In this document: piece by piece, positions 16,492-24,633 of the stretch
Position numbering within the stretch: position 1 is the first letter of the stretch
Layout of the letters: each line of letters opens with the position of its first letter
Assembly: GCF_000813425.1 (NCBI RefSeq)
Contig: NZ_JWIB01000034.1
Location: forward strand, 42,140 to 106,139
Direction: 5' to 3'
Length of the DNA stretch: 64,000 bases
Origin: Sporosarcina sp. ZBG7A
GTDB lineage: Bacteria; Bacillota; Bacilli; Bacillales_A; Planococcaceae
Notes under the pieces: model-generated
The model's input: the letters and a program-made list of their open reading frames with translations, nothing else
What the model was told of the DNA's origin: nothing
Database searches by the model: none
Program-made: the position numbers and the translations under genes

Positions 16492-17046
16492 ATGCAAAAT
16501 TTAAAAAGGCAACGAAAAGTCATTTTGGACTTAGCCGTCACACTAGATGGATTTATTGAAGGAAAGAATGGTGAAACCGATTGGTGCATCATGGATGCTG
16601 AAATGGAGTTCAATGATTTTTTGAATCAGATCGACACGATTCTTTACGGCAGGAAAAGCTATGATTTGTGGGGACACTATCAACCTCAAAATCAGGAAGA
16701 AAGCGAACTATGGGATTTGATACACGCTAAGAAAAAGTATGTATTTTCCACAACAAAAAACGAAATCGAACAGGGAGTTATTCTTATAAACGACAACATC
16801 TCTGAAATAATCACCGATTTAAAAGCACAGCCGGGTAAAGACATCTGGCTGTATGGCGGAGCAGGTCTAATTTCAACATTCATCGACCTGGGGCTCGTTG
16901 ACGAATTCAGATTATCTATACACCCGATTGCGCTGGGAGAAGGAAAACCATTGTTCGAAGATCTTAAGCAACGATTACCTTTACAACTAATGGATACAAA
17001 TGTTTTTTCTTCAGGCGTTGTGCAGCTCATATATCGTACTAAGTAG
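16492..17046 (+). CDS. Dihydrofolate reductase family protein (YyaP-like)
   Basis: A 184-residue RibD C-terminal/DHFR-fold protein: KVILDLAVTLDGFIEGKNGETDWC, IDTILYGRKSYDLWG, then GKDIWLYGGAGLISTFIDLGLVDEFRLSIHPIALGEGKPLFED. The nucleotide-binding DIWLYGG segment is intact. It differs from the 4163 protein (DIWLFGG) through most of its length, so the two are distinct family members, not a recent duplication. AAAGGAG precedes the ATG at 16492. It lies 96 bp after arr and may be co-transcribed with it. The substrate is unknown. Confidence 0.82.
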   Translation: MQNLKRQRKVILDLAVTLDGFIEGKNGETDWCIMDAEMEFNDFLNQIDTILYGRKSYDLWGHYQPQNQEESELWDLIHAKKKYVFSTTKNEIEQGVILINDNISEIITDLKAQPGKDIWLYGGAGLISTFIDLGLVDEFRLSIHPIALGEGKPLFEDLKQRLPLQLMDTNVFSSGVVQLIYRTK

Positions 17047-17069
17047 TCTTTATTTTTTAGAGTAGACAT

Positions 17070-17132
17070 TACCTGTGCACCACAAAGATTGAAAATAATT
17101 CCCATAAGTGTCTGAGTTGTGCGGTGCACAGG
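17070..17132. repeat. Long inverted repeat downstream of the DHFR-like gene
   Basis: ACCTGTGCACCACAA and TTGTGCGGTGCACAGGT are complementary (one extra base) around a 30-nt loop. There is no T run directly after it, so it may be a processing or weak termination structure. Confidence 0.5.
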
Positions 17133-17178
17133 TGCTTTCAGTCCTTCACTAAGGGTAAGAATAATCGAGGTTTAACTT

Positions 17179-17949
17179 ATGTCCATTTTTCTTTTTTGTA
17201 TCGTCTTACTGGCCAACTTGGTGATTGGCATCTTTTTAGGGATATCCGGGATTGCCGGTTTCCTATTGCCACTAATTTACGTTGGTTTTTTACACATGCC
17301 TGTACATGACTCCCTTGCGCTAAGTTTTTTGGCGTTTGCCGTTTCGGGTGTACTCGGAGCCTACTCTTATTGGAAGATGAAACAAATGGATTTGAAACTT
17401 GCCCTATTTTTAAGTATCGGTAGCCTTCCTGGAGCTTTTTTAGGTGTTCAAATCAATGTCTTAACTTCCGATTTCCTAGTAAAGCTCTTCCTTTATCTGT
17501 TCGTTTTACTGGCGGGATTATCTATTCTGTTAAAGAAAAACAAAGGCGAGGCTGAACAAAAACGTTCATCTCTGTTAGATCATCGCCTTTTCGTAATGCT
17601 GCTTGGTTTTTTGACAGCAGTCATTTGTGCTCTGACGGGAGCTGGCGGACCGATATTATTAGTCCCGTTGCTAGCAAGTCTTGGAGTCAATATTAGAGTG
17701 GCGGTCGGCGTGGGTCTTCTGAACTCTGTCATTATCGCTATCCCTTCCATGGCTGGATACTTCTCCCGTGCCAACTTGGACTCAACCGCCATACTAATTG
17801 TTGCCAGCTTGCTTGGCACCGTTATCGGTATCTTGACAGGCACACGTATTGCAAACAAAGTTCCAATACCACAGTTAAAATTACTGATTGCAATTATCAC
17901 CATCGTATCATCCGTATATATGTTGGCCACCTTAGTGTTGGGAGCTTAA
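17179..17949 (+). CDS. Sulfite exporter TauE/SafE family protein
   Basis: A 256-residue integral membrane protein with about eight helices and two repeated halves, each carrying the family G-rich motif: FLGISGIAGFLLPLIYV in the first and ALTGAGGPILLVPLLASLGV in the second. Members export sulfite, sulfoacetate or other organosulfur anions. GAGG at 8 nt precedes the ATG. No sulfur-metabolism genes lie next to it, so the substrate is open. Confidence 0.85.
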   Translation: MSIFLFCIVLLANLVIGIFLGISGIAGFLLPLIYVGFLHMPVHDSLALSFLAFAVSGVLGAYSYWKMKQMDLKLALFLSIGSLPGAFLGVQINVLTSDFLVKLFLYLFVLLAGLSILLKKNKGEAEQKRSSLLDHRLFVMLLGFLTAVICALTGAGGPILLVPLLASLGVNIRVAVGVGLLNSVIIAIPSMAGYFSRANLDSTAILIVASLLGTVIGILTGTRIANKVPIPQLKLLIAIITIVSSVYMLATLVLGA

Positions 17950-18147
17950 ATCCTAAGTATCACGGGATACCGCACAGTCCCAACACTGTTGAATTAACGA
18001 GGTTGATTCATATAAATGGAGCTTTGTGATTCAATTTAGCTACGTTAAGGTGGTTCGTGAAACTTCCTTCTTTCAGAAGTTACTTGAGAACTGCATCCGC
18101 CAATCAACAAACTTCAGCTCCTTTCTGTGCATCTTTATGAGAAAAAC

Positions 18148-18190
18148 AAGCAACCTTCCCGCGCCTTTTTCCAGCGTAGGAAGGTTGCTT
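18148..18190. terminator. Bidirectional terminator between convergent genes
   Basis: AAGCAACCTTCC and GGAAGGTTGCTT form a perfect 12-bp stem. It serves the convergent tauE-like gene (from the left) and the lipoprotein gene (from the right). Confidence 0.8.
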
Positions 18191-18245
18191 TTAATTGTGT
18201 TTATCCACGGGTGTTTGATGGAGTTCTCCTCCTGAGTTTTGGTGC

Positions 18246-18270
18246 TTGCATGTAGCGCGCTAGCATGCAA
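18246..18270. repeat. 25-bp near-perfect palindrome
   Basis: TTGCATG, then TAGCGCGCTA (itself a perfect palindrome), G, and CATGCAA. It lies just beyond the stop of the lipoprotein gene. Function unknown. Confidence 0.5.
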
Positions 18271-18274
18271 ATCA

Positions 18275-19093
18275 TCACTCAAATCCCCCAATGAACACAT
18301 TCGATCCCATTCCATTTGAATACTTATTGTAGATGGGATCCTCAGACTCATCGAATCGATCAGCCGTAATACGAATGTACAGCGGTCCTTCCCATAAATC
18401 TTCAAGACCGCTAAAACGCTCCAAAATTTTTTCGAACTGAGCATTCGTCATTTCACCAGAGTAGTCAAAAGGTAACCACATTTCAGATTCGTCAATATCT
18501 GAACGCCCCTTAAACTGTTCCATCCATTCTTTTGCTTCCTCTTCGGATGGATTTTCCAGTCGATTTTCTCCGTACAAACTCAATAGATCAGGAAACATTT
18601 CCTGTTCATAACCTACTTGGTTAAAGACAATCTTTTCGCTTTCTTCCCAGCTCAATCCAGGGATTTCCTTCATGACTTTGTCCACTTTAGGCACTGCAGA
18701 TTTATAAGCTGCGTTTGAGATTCTCTCCATTAAAACATCACCGAGTGTCATAAGACCTTCCGTACGCTCCAAGCCTAAATGATCCACACCGGCAAACCTT
18801 CTAGGCTTCGCTTCCTCATCCACATGTAAAAACGCGCGTCCTTTGTAAACGGGATCATGCTTCGTTTCATAATCGACCACAACTCTGCTTGTATCTATAG
18901 ACTTTCCGATATTGTCATACTGCACTTTTCCTACTGACACGGTCAGCCCCTTATCTCGCATCGCTTCCTCGACTAGTTGCTGCGCTTCTTGCACTGTGCT
19001 TTCCTGCTTGATGAATTGCTCTGCTTCTTTTGATTGGCAGGCAGTTAATACGGACACCAAGCCTATGATTACGAGTAGATAGATGGATCTCAT
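18275..19093 (-). CDS. Lipoprotein of unknown function
   Basis: A 272-residue lipoprotein with a signal peptide and lipobox LTAC (Cys19), so it is anchored to the outer face of the membrane. The mature part is acidic and soluble, with KEAEQFIKQESTVQEAQQLVEEAM near the N-terminus and LYIRITADRFDESEDP near the end. The sequence is not one I can place in a named family. GGGGAGCT precedes the ATG at 19093. It has its own terminator downstream and is followed upstream by a BltD-like acetyltransferase 63 bp away, so the two may be co-transcribed. Confidence 0.72.
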   Translation of the reverse strand: MRSIYLLVIIGLVSVLTACQSKEAEQFIKQESTVQEAQQLVEEAMRDKGLTVSVGKVQYDNIGKSIDTSRVVVDYETKHDPVYKGRAFLHVDEEAKPRRFAGVDHLGLERTEGLMTLGDVLMERISNAAYKSAVPKVDKVMKEIPGLSWEESEKIVFNQVGYEQEMFPDLLSLYGENRLENPSEEEAKEWMEQFKGRSDIDESEMWLPFDYSGEMTNAQFEKILERFSGLEDLWEGPLYIRITADRFDESEDPIYNKYSNGMGSNVFIGGFE

Positions 19094-19156
19094 AGCTCCC
19101 CTTCTCTCTTCGTTCCATTAACGGTTCAGTAAGAAATTCTATCCAAGCTCTCATTA

Positions 19157-19606
19157 CTACCCCTTCCGCATAATCTCTTCACCAGCTGTATCATATTCAC
19201 CGATGAATACGAAACCGAGTGTTTCATACAAGTGAACTGCACCCCGATTCTCTTTGTAAACACTCAAGTAAATCGGTTGCTCTCCATATTCCTTCAGCAC
19301 CCGTTCAATTAGCAGCTCCATAAACATACGGCCAAATCCCCTACTTTGAAACTGCTCATCAATTAGCATTCGATCTATCCAAAGATTGTGGCCTCCCTGG
19401 CTATCCTTCAAGGAGCCATACATCGCAAAGCCAACAGGCACGTTATCGACATACAAACCGACTGGCCGAAATTCCTTCCATTGCTCGGCCTCCGCTAAGC
19501 ATTCTTCTATAGTTTCGATAAAGGCCCGCTGATTTTTTGCAACACGTAAGGCTAACATCTCTCTTCTATTTCCTTTACTTACGTGTCGGATGTCATAGTT
19601 CATCAT
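19157..19606 (-). CDS. BltD-like spermine/spermidine N-acetyltransferase
   Basis: A 149-residue GNAT enzyme that closely resembles the Bacillus subtilis polyamine acetyltransferase BltD: LRVAKNQRAFIETIEECLAEA (BltD has LHVSQNQLSYIESTKVCLEDA), RPVGLYVDNVPVGFAMYGSL, DRMLIDEQFQSRGFGRMFME with the acetyl-CoA loop, and NRGAVHLYETLGFVFIGEYD. The likely role is acetylation of spermidine or spermine in the cytoplasm. There is no Blt efflux pump next to it, unlike the bltR-blt-bltD locus. GGAG lies 5-8 nt before the paired ATG codons at 19606 and 19603. Confidence 0.8.
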   Translation of the reverse strand: MMNYDIRHVSKGNRREMLALRVAKNQRAFIETIEECLAEAEQWKEFRPVGLYVDNVPVGFAMYGSLKDSQGGHNLWIDRMLIDEQFQSRGFGRMFMELLIERVLKEYGEQPIYLSVYKENRGAVHLYETLGFVFIGEYDTAGEEIMRKG

Positions 19607-19924
19607 TTTTTCTCCTTTTCAATATGACAGGACTGCACCATGTCACAGACATTCAACATAATCTGACTGAAACTCATCTTGAAATTCCCAATAGTCATCC
19701 TCATATTCCAGCGCAATCCTTTACTAGCAATAATATAAGATTTGAAATGAAGTCACGTACTGAAGAAAAGTTCGTCAAACTATTAAATAGAAATCGGCTA
19801 TATAACAATAGAAACTTGACCGTTATGGATTCATCCTAATTCCATTTATTTCCTATCCATTTTCAAATATAGGCTTCTCTACGTCCTAATGTGGACAATA
19901 TCGGTTATGAACGAAAGATAGAAA

Positions 19925-20974
19925 CTAAATTTCCATTCCCACTTCCGCAAAAGTTGCCATATGTTTCATCATGCTAACAGCCGCCTCAATAATCGGGAAG
20001 GCTAAAGCTGCTCCAGAACCTTCCCCCAGACACATATCCATTGTTAACATCGGTTCAATTCCTAATAGCTCGCTTGCCAGTCGCCCACCTGGTTCTGCAG
20101 ATGCATGGGAGGCTATGAAATATTGCTTGGCGTTAGGTTCAATAGACACTGCAATCAAGGCCGCCACTGTTGAAATATAACCATCTATCACGACAGGTAT
20201 CCGATTCGCTGCTGCCCCCAGCATCACACCTGCCATGCCACCGATTTCCAACCCGCCAACCTTTGCCAGAACATCGATTCCATCATTCGGATTTGGCTTA
20301 TTTTTCGTAATGGCTTTCCTAATGACCGCTGCTTTGTGCTCAATTCCTCCTGGTCCCACACCTGCCCCTTTTCCGGTAATTTCTAACGGATCGCAATTTT
20401 TTAAAACAGACAAAATAGCCGTACTCGGAGTGGTGTTGCCAATCCCCATCTCGCCTGTTCCAATCAAACGGATTCCATTTCTCGCTTCCTGATTGGCCAT
20501 CTCTATGCCAACCTCGATCGATTGGATCGCTTCCTCTCTAGTCATTGCAGGACCTTTCACCATATTATCTGTTCCATGTTTAATTTTCCTTTTGACCACG
20601 CCTGCAACTTCAGGGAGTTCCCCTTTAATTCCAATATCTACCGCTATAATTTTCGCCCCTGAAACCCTACCTATTGCACACACCCCTGTCAAACCTTTTT
20701 GAAAGAGTAGAGTTTGGGCGAACGTGATCTCTTGAGGATTACTTGAAATGCCCTCATCGTATACACCATGATCAGCAGCCATCGTTATAATCGCTTTCTG
20801 ATCGACTGAAGGGGTAAGTTCTTTAGTGATGCCTGCTAATTGTACGGCAATCTCCTCGAGTCTTCCTAAGCTAGTGGGAGGTTTGATCAAACTGTCTACC
20901 CGTTTCCTTGCCCTTTCCATGATCTCCTCATCCAACTTTCCAATTTTTTGTATAGTCTCATCTAACACTCTCAT
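19925..20974 (-). CDS. cobT: Nicotinate-nucleotide-dimethylbenzimidazole phosphoribosyltransferase (CobT)
   Basis: A 349-residue enzyme that makes alpha-ribazole phosphate from dimethylbenzimidazole and nicotinate mononucleotide for the lower ligand of cobalamin. Family blocks are complete: KPPTSLGRLEEIAVQLAG, AADHGVYDEGISSNPQEIT, GTGEMGIGNTTPSTAIL, GKGAGVGPGGIEHK, FIASHASAEPGG and LCLGEGSGAALAFP with the catalytic Glu. The gene stands alone without cobS, cobU or cobC, and no B12-box is visible upstream. That suggests use in salvage, or a lost link to a distant cob cluster. AAAGGGG precedes the ATG. Confidence 0.95.
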   Translation of the reverse strand: MRVLDETIQKIGKLDEEIMERARKRVDSLIKPPTSLGRLEEIAVQLAGITKELTPSVDQKAIITMAADHGVYDEGISSNPQEITFAQTLLFQKGLTGVCAIGRVSGAKIIAVDIGIKGELPEVAGVVKRKIKHGTDNMVKGPAMTREEAIQSIEVGIEMANQEARNGIRLIGTGEMGIGNTTPSTAILSVLKNCDPLEITGKGAGVGPGGIEHKAAVIRKAITKNKPNPNDGIDVLAKVGGLEIGGMAGVMLGAAANRIPVVIDGYISTVAALIAVSIEPNAKQYFIASHASAEPGGRLASELLGIEPMLTMDMCLGEGSGAALAFPIIEAAVSMMKHMATFAEVGMEI

Positions 20975-21287
20975 TTTCCATTCCCCTTTTTCCGTAAAAA
21001 GTAAAGACTCTCTTTATCTTAAGATAGCAAATATTCCGCTGAAGGAACCATCCAATCTAGTTTCGGTTTAATTTTGTATCGAACTTTCCAGTGAGATACC
21101 GCTATCCTAATTGCTTTTTACGTATGTATTATTCACTAGTATTGTTTCAATTAAATTACACTCAAGAATTTTGATACACCACTCGACTCAGTAGAAGGGC
21201 ATAATCATAATCGTTCTGCGTTACATAATAAACAAGTGCACTTTCTAAATAGAATCTGGCTAATACAACATCCACTTCTAGTAAAAC
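20975..21287. other. Intergenic stretch without a supported gene
   Basis: AT-rich DNA upstream of cobT and downstream of the GrpB gene. I looked for a cobalamin riboswitch (B12 box) and did not find one. No coding frame is convincing. Confidence 0.5.
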
Positions 21288-21809
21288 CTAACATTCACGG
21301 GACCACTGAGCAGCATCACATTCAATTCGTCGGATTACATCTGATTTCCCTTCTATATACTTCTCGATATCATACGGAAATTGTCCGGCTAATCGGATTT
21401 TCAACTCTCCATATTCTATCGCACGAGCAGGATGTACCCTTAAATAATCTCGAAACAAAAGATGACGAGCAATGGCAGGACTTCCTTCTTCAAAGACGTG
21501 AACGTGATGACTCCTCGCATTGCCACCCTTTTGAAAGTAACGTCTTCCTTCAATACCATTTCCACCTTTTGCTTCATACCCAATTCCATGCATCGCTCCA
21601 TTCCATTCATCTACACGTGAAATCGAACGAACAACGAGTAGAAGGTCAATCACTGGCTTAGCAGACAATCCAACCACTGCTGTACTGCCGATATGATGCA
21701 CTTCTAGTAGCTCCGAACCAAAAATCATTCGTAATGTAGCCGCTTCTTTTTGAAATGCAGTTCGCCATGTTGACGAGTAAGGAAGTACCTCCACTTTCCT
21801 TTTGGGCTC
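21288..21809 (-). CDS. GrpB family protein (UPF0157)
   Basis: A 173-residue member of the GrpB/UPF0157 family, a nucleotidyltransferase-fold protein. Typical features are the N-terminal VEVLPYSSTWRTAFQKEAATLR, EVHHIGSTAVVGLSAKPVIDLLLVV (the G-S-T and D-x-D-like nucleotidyltransferase core, here PVIDLLL), HHVHVFEEGSPAIARHLLFRDYLRVHP and the terminal AAQWSR. The start at 21809 (MEPKRK) follows AGGAAG. An in-frame start at 21851 is less likely. Function is unknown, possibly nucleotide transfer. It is a single gene. Confidence 0.83.
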   Translation of the reverse strand, partial: EPKRKVEVLPYSSTWRTAFQKEAATLRMIFGSELLEVHHIGSTAVVGLSAKPVIDLLLVVRSISRVDEWNGAMHGIGYEAKGGNGIEGRRYFQKGGNARSHHVHVFEEGSPAIARHLLFRDYLRVHPARAIEYGELKIRLAGQFPYDIEKYIEGKSDVIRRIECDAAQWSREC

Positions 21810-21923
21810 CATAACGCTCTTCCTTTCTATTTGAAATTGGCTAGTTATCAATGGATATTAAAATCTACTAAAACGAATAAATTCACCTCATATTATTCTG
21901 ATAGTTTAGCATAGTTAGCTCCA

Positions 21924-21991
21924 TTCTTGTCAGCACATACAAAAAACCCGCAGCATAGATCGCAACGGGATTAAACTCTGTTCAATTAAAC
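21924..21991. repeat. 68-bp repeat with embedded minus-strand terminator, copy 1
   Basis: From TTCTTGTCAGCACATAC to TTCAATTAAAC, identical to 24122-24189 except one base. On the minus strand it contains CCCGTTGC / GCTGCGGG followed by six T, an intrinsic terminator. No intact gene reads into this copy, because the monooxygenase already has its own terminator at 22214. Confidence 0.85.
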
Positions 21992-22213
21992 TTGCAGGCT
22001 GAAAAAAATTATAACGGACGCCTCGCCACTTTTTTGCCGGATCAACTCTATAATAGAAAGTCAATGTCGATTTCATCAGGACACATTGGAACAACGTGAA
22101 TAAAACCGATCGCGCGGTACTTGAAACACGAACCAATCTCAAGAGCCTAGTCATTGAGCTCTTTTAGATGTTAATACCTATGTTATTACTTGTGGATGTA
22201 AATGTGCATAAGC

Positions 22214-22239
22214 AAAAACCCAAGAATGAACTCCTTGGG
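22214..22239 (-). terminator. Terminator of the monooxygenase gene
   Basis: On the minus strand CCCAAG-GAGTTCATT-CTTGGG is followed by TTTTTGC. Confidence 0.7.
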
Positions 22240-22262
22240 ATGTTTGCTATTTATAATAGAAA

Positions 22263-22559
22263 TTATGCTTTTACAGGCTCTCCACTGAATACTTTAAGGT
22301 CCATTGGTGCAGCCAAGTAAGTTGGCGCTTTTTGAACAAAAGCAGTGAAATGCTCACTTGTATTATGGGTTGCAGTAGCTTCTAAATCGTTCCAAATTTC
22401 AACCATTGTATAATGGCAATCTTGTTCAGTAGATTTCAACAAATCATAGCTACTGTTACCTTCTTCAGCTCTTGATGCGGAAAGAAGTGTTTTGACTTCT
22501 GCCAAGAATGCTTGTTCTTGATCCGGTTTTACTTGAAGGTTTGCGTGAATAATAATCAT
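22263..22559 (-). CDS. Antibiotic biosynthesis monooxygenase family protein (ABM domain)
   Basis: A 98-residue ferredoxin-like ABM protein. IIIHANLQVKPDQEQAFLAEVKTLLSASRAEEGNSSYDLLKS is the typical start, with a conserved E-x-G-N/C-x2-Y-x-L motif, then YTMVEIWNDLEATATHNTSEHF. Related proteins such as YgiN-like quinol monooxygenases act on quinones. It follows the MarR gene (76 bp) and a nitroreductase, which fits a quinone or electrophile response unit. AAAGGATGG precedes the ATG. Confidence 0.82.
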   Translation of the reverse strand: MIIIHANLQVKPDQEQAFLAEVKTLLSASRAEEGNSSYDLLKSTEQDCHYTMVEIWNDLEATATHNTSEHFTAFVQKAPTYLAAPMDLKVFSGEPVKA

Positions 22560-22635
22560 AGTTATCCATCCTTTATATTAGATTTATAGAACTAGAAGCT
22601 TATGCATAATAAGAGCCAGTTCTTTTTCAATACTT

Positions 22636-23064
22636 TTAGTAGTCAACGATATTGTTTTGCATGCGATTAAGCATGTCTGATAGAGATTCTAATTCTTCCG
22701 AGTTAAAATCGTGAAGCATTTGTTTCACAAAACTAATCTTTTCTTTTTTGTAACCTACAATTTGTTTACGCCCTTCCTCGGTAAGGCGAACAAATATAAC
22801 TCGATTATCGCTAGGGTTTCTTCGTCTTGTCACCATGCCATTTGCCTCAAGTTGTTTTAGATGACGAGTAATGGCACCACTATCGATATTAACAGCTTTT
22901 TGTAGGGTAGATTGATTAATTTCTTCAGTTTCATAAAGCTGGTGTAACAATTCATAGCGTGATGCGCTAATGCCTGTACATCGTTCAAATTTAGGGCTGA
23001 TTTGATTATTAAGTCCATTAAGCAGACGTAAGATTTGTTCCTGATTTGATAGTGAACATCTCAT
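22636..23064 (-). CDS. MarR family transcriptional regulator
   Basis: A 142-residue winged-helix repressor. The helix-turn-helix is INQSTLQKAVNIDSGAITRHLKQLEANGMV (residues about 53-82), and the wing contains RRRNPSDNRVIFVRLTEEGRKQI, the D-x-R signature of MarR. GGAGG lies 7 nt before the ATG at 23064. The promoter just upstream carries two 14-bp palindromes, and two like them lie in the promoter of the nitroreductase upstream. Autorepression and control of the nitroreductase are therefore inferred. The neighbours resemble targets of MhqR/YodB-type quinone sensors. Confidence 0.85.
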   Translation of the reverse strand: MRCSLSNQEQILRLLNGLNNQISPKFERCTGISASRYELLHQLYETEEINQSTLQKAVNIDSGAITRHLKQLEANGMVTRRRNPSDNRVIFVRLTEEGRKQIVGYKKEKISFVKQMLHDFNSEELESLSDMLNRMQNNIVDY

Positions 23065-23117
23065 AATTGACCTCCAAAATAAGTTATGAGGTCAACCTAT
23101 AAGAGTGTCCACAATTA

Positions 23118-23176
23118 ATTGACTACTCAATAATTGACCTATCAATAAATATAATACAATACTATCTAACATACAA
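23118..23176 (-). promoter_or_regulatory. marR promoter with tandem palindromic operators
   Basis: On the minus strand -35 TTGTAT (23176-23171), a 17-bp spacer and -10 TATATT (23153-23148). Immediately downstream lie ATTGATAGGTCAAT (23146-23133) and ATTGAGTAGTCAAT (23131-23118), two palindromes 15 bp apart where a bound repressor would block transcription. Confidence 0.65.
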
Positions 23177-23254
23177 CCAAAATGATCACTAACCCAAATT
23201 TAATTGTTATAAAACTCAATAAAACATACCGAGTTAAATTCAATAGATGCTATC

Positions 23255-23893
23255 TTATCTCCAGTGTGTAGTTGTTTCGACTGGCAGACGATACGATTGA
23301 AAACCTTCATTGATGGCTTTACCGATGGTGATTAGCATAACTGGCATATAACGTTCTTTCTCCAGATCAAAGGTCTCAGCAATCTGGTCTTTTTCATAAC
23401 CACCGATAGGATTCGTATCATATCCGTAAGCACGGGCTACTAGCATAAGTTGCATTGAGACAAGACCAGCATCCAGCATAATAGTATCTTTCATTTCTTC
23501 ATCGGACATCTTTTCATAAATCGGTTTAAAAGCATTCAATTGAAATTCTTTAACTTCCTGAGGCATATATCCAAGTTCAACAGCTTTGCCGTAAATTTCT
23601 TCGGCATAGTCAAAATTATTTAAGTCTGCGAATACAGCGATTACTGCGGATGAGCTCAAGACCTTATCCTTGTTGAATCTGGAAAGAGGGGCTAGTTTTG
23701 CTTTTCCTTCCTCACTGTCAATCACAATAAATCTCCAAGGTTGCATATTAATTGACGATGGGGCTTTTGAAGCTTGAGTGATGATTTCACTCATTTCTTC
23801 ATGACTGATTTTAACCGTAGGATCATATTCCTTAATAGAACGACGTCCGTTTAATATGTCATTGAAATCATTCGATTTCTGATATTTTTGCAT
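23255..23893 (-). CDS. Nitroreductase family protein
   Basis: A 212-residue FMN-dependent NAD(P)H oxidoreductase. RRSIKEYDPTVKISHEEMSEIITQASKAPSSINMQPWRFIVI is the standard FMN-binding start, and LDAGLVSMQLMLVARAYGYDTNPIGGYE is the conserved second half with G-x-G-Y. Members reduce nitro compounds, quinones or azo dyes. It is probably an electrophile-detoxification gene controlled by the adjacent MarR protein through the tandem operators at 23926-23954. It lies 190 bp upstream of marR and has its own promoter. Confidence 0.87.
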   Translation of the reverse strand: MQKYQKSNDFNDILNGRRSIKEYDPTVKISHEEMSEIITQASKAPSSINMQPWRFIVIDSEEGKAKLAPLSRFNKDKVLSSSAVIAVFADLNNFDYAEEIYGKAVELGYMPQEVKEFQLNAFKPIYEKMSDEEMKDTIMLDAGLVSMQLMLVARAYGYDTNPIGGYEKDQIAETFDLEKERYMPVMLITIGKAINEGFQSYRLPVETTTHWR

Positions 23894-23925
23894 GGTGAAA
23901 AAGCTCCTCTTCTCATTTTATATTA

Positions 23926-23999
23926 ATTGACGAAACAATGTTTGACGCATCAATGATTGCTTCGACAACTAATATAATATGGATTTGAGAAATATGCAA
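23926..23999 (-). promoter_or_regulatory. Nitroreductase promoter with tandem palindromic operators
   Basis: On the minus strand -35 TTGCAT (23999-23994), a 17-bp spacer and -10 TATATT (23976-23971). Downstream are ATTGATGCGTCAAA (23954-23941) and ATTGTTTCGTCAAT (23939-23926), again 15 bp apart. The layout mirrors the marR promoter at 23118-23176. Confidence 0.65.
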
Positions 24000-24121
24000 C
24001 ATCTAAGATTGATTGACCAAAATTTATTGATAAACGTATCAAAGCGAAATTGTGCATTAAACAATCCGGACACTATCTTGAATTGATTTTGAGTTGTGCA
24101 TTGTATAGGCAACCTACACAG

Positions 24122-24189
24122 TTCTTGTCAGCACATACAAAAAACCCGCAGCATAGATCGCAACGGGATTAGACTCTGTTCAATTAAAC
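24122..24189. repeat. 68-bp repeat with embedded minus-strand terminator, copy 2
   Basis: The second copy of the unit at 21924-21991 with one mismatch. Here it lies directly downstream of tlp on the minus strand and can serve as its terminator. Confidence 0.85.
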
Positions 24190-24216
24190 CTATAGGTCAC
24201 TTGTGTAAATGAAGCG

Positions 24217-24435
24217 TCAATACTTCTTATACCGGGATTTGTTTTCTGCTGCAATTTCATCCTTCAAATCTCCAATGCTTTCTGCACGTCGTTCATTTTT
24301 CTCTTTAATTTGAGCACGCTCTTTGCCTTCCGCAAAATACATCGCTTCCTCGGCTGCTTCCATATTACCAATAGTTTTTTTCAACCGCTCTACATTATCC
24401 GCAGGGTCATTCGGTTTCGGATAGTTTTTCGCCAT
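24217..24435 (-). CDS. tlp: Small acid-soluble spore protein Tlp
   Basis: A 72-residue highly charged protein without Cys. NYPKPNDPADNVERLKKTIGNMEAAEEAMYFAEGKERAQIKEKNERRAESI matches the Tlp pattern (N-Y-x-K-P-x-D-x-x-D-N-V-x-x-L, and E-A-x-x-x-M-x-F-A-x-G) known from Bacillus, where the protein is made in the forespore. GGAGG at 7 nt sets the start at 24435; a start at 24456 would add seven non-family residues. It implies the host forms endospores. It should be under a forespore sigma factor, though I could not identify the -10 with confidence. Confidence 0.8.
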   Translation of the reverse strand: MAKNYPKPNDPADNVERLKKTIGNMEAAEEAMYFAEGKERAQIKEKNERRAESIGDLKDEIAAENKSRYKKY

Positions 24436-24633
24436 CAGACATCCTCCTTCATTCATAGATCATGATACAGAGGATAGTCTTCCCTAATTGAGTTGAATTA
24501 TTACTTATGGATTTCGGTAGGAGATATGTGAAGATACTTGTGTGTAAAATGAACGCTTGAAATACAACTGGCCAGACTGGATTCTACCTAAATTCGTGAG
24601 ATTGAAACCGTCGCATAAGCATCTTCTAGTCAG

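Noticed and set aside
20975..21235. Cobalamin riboswitch upstream of cobT
   Set aside because: No B12-box or typical conserved stem was visible.
21236..21661. Plus-strand frame opposite the GrpB gene
   Set aside because: The minus-strand GrpB motifs are complete, and the plus frame is His-rich noise.
21930..22154. Minus-strand 74-residue frame over the terminator repeat
   Set aside because: It includes the 68-bp repeat and lacks a binding site; parts may be remnants but no family could be named.
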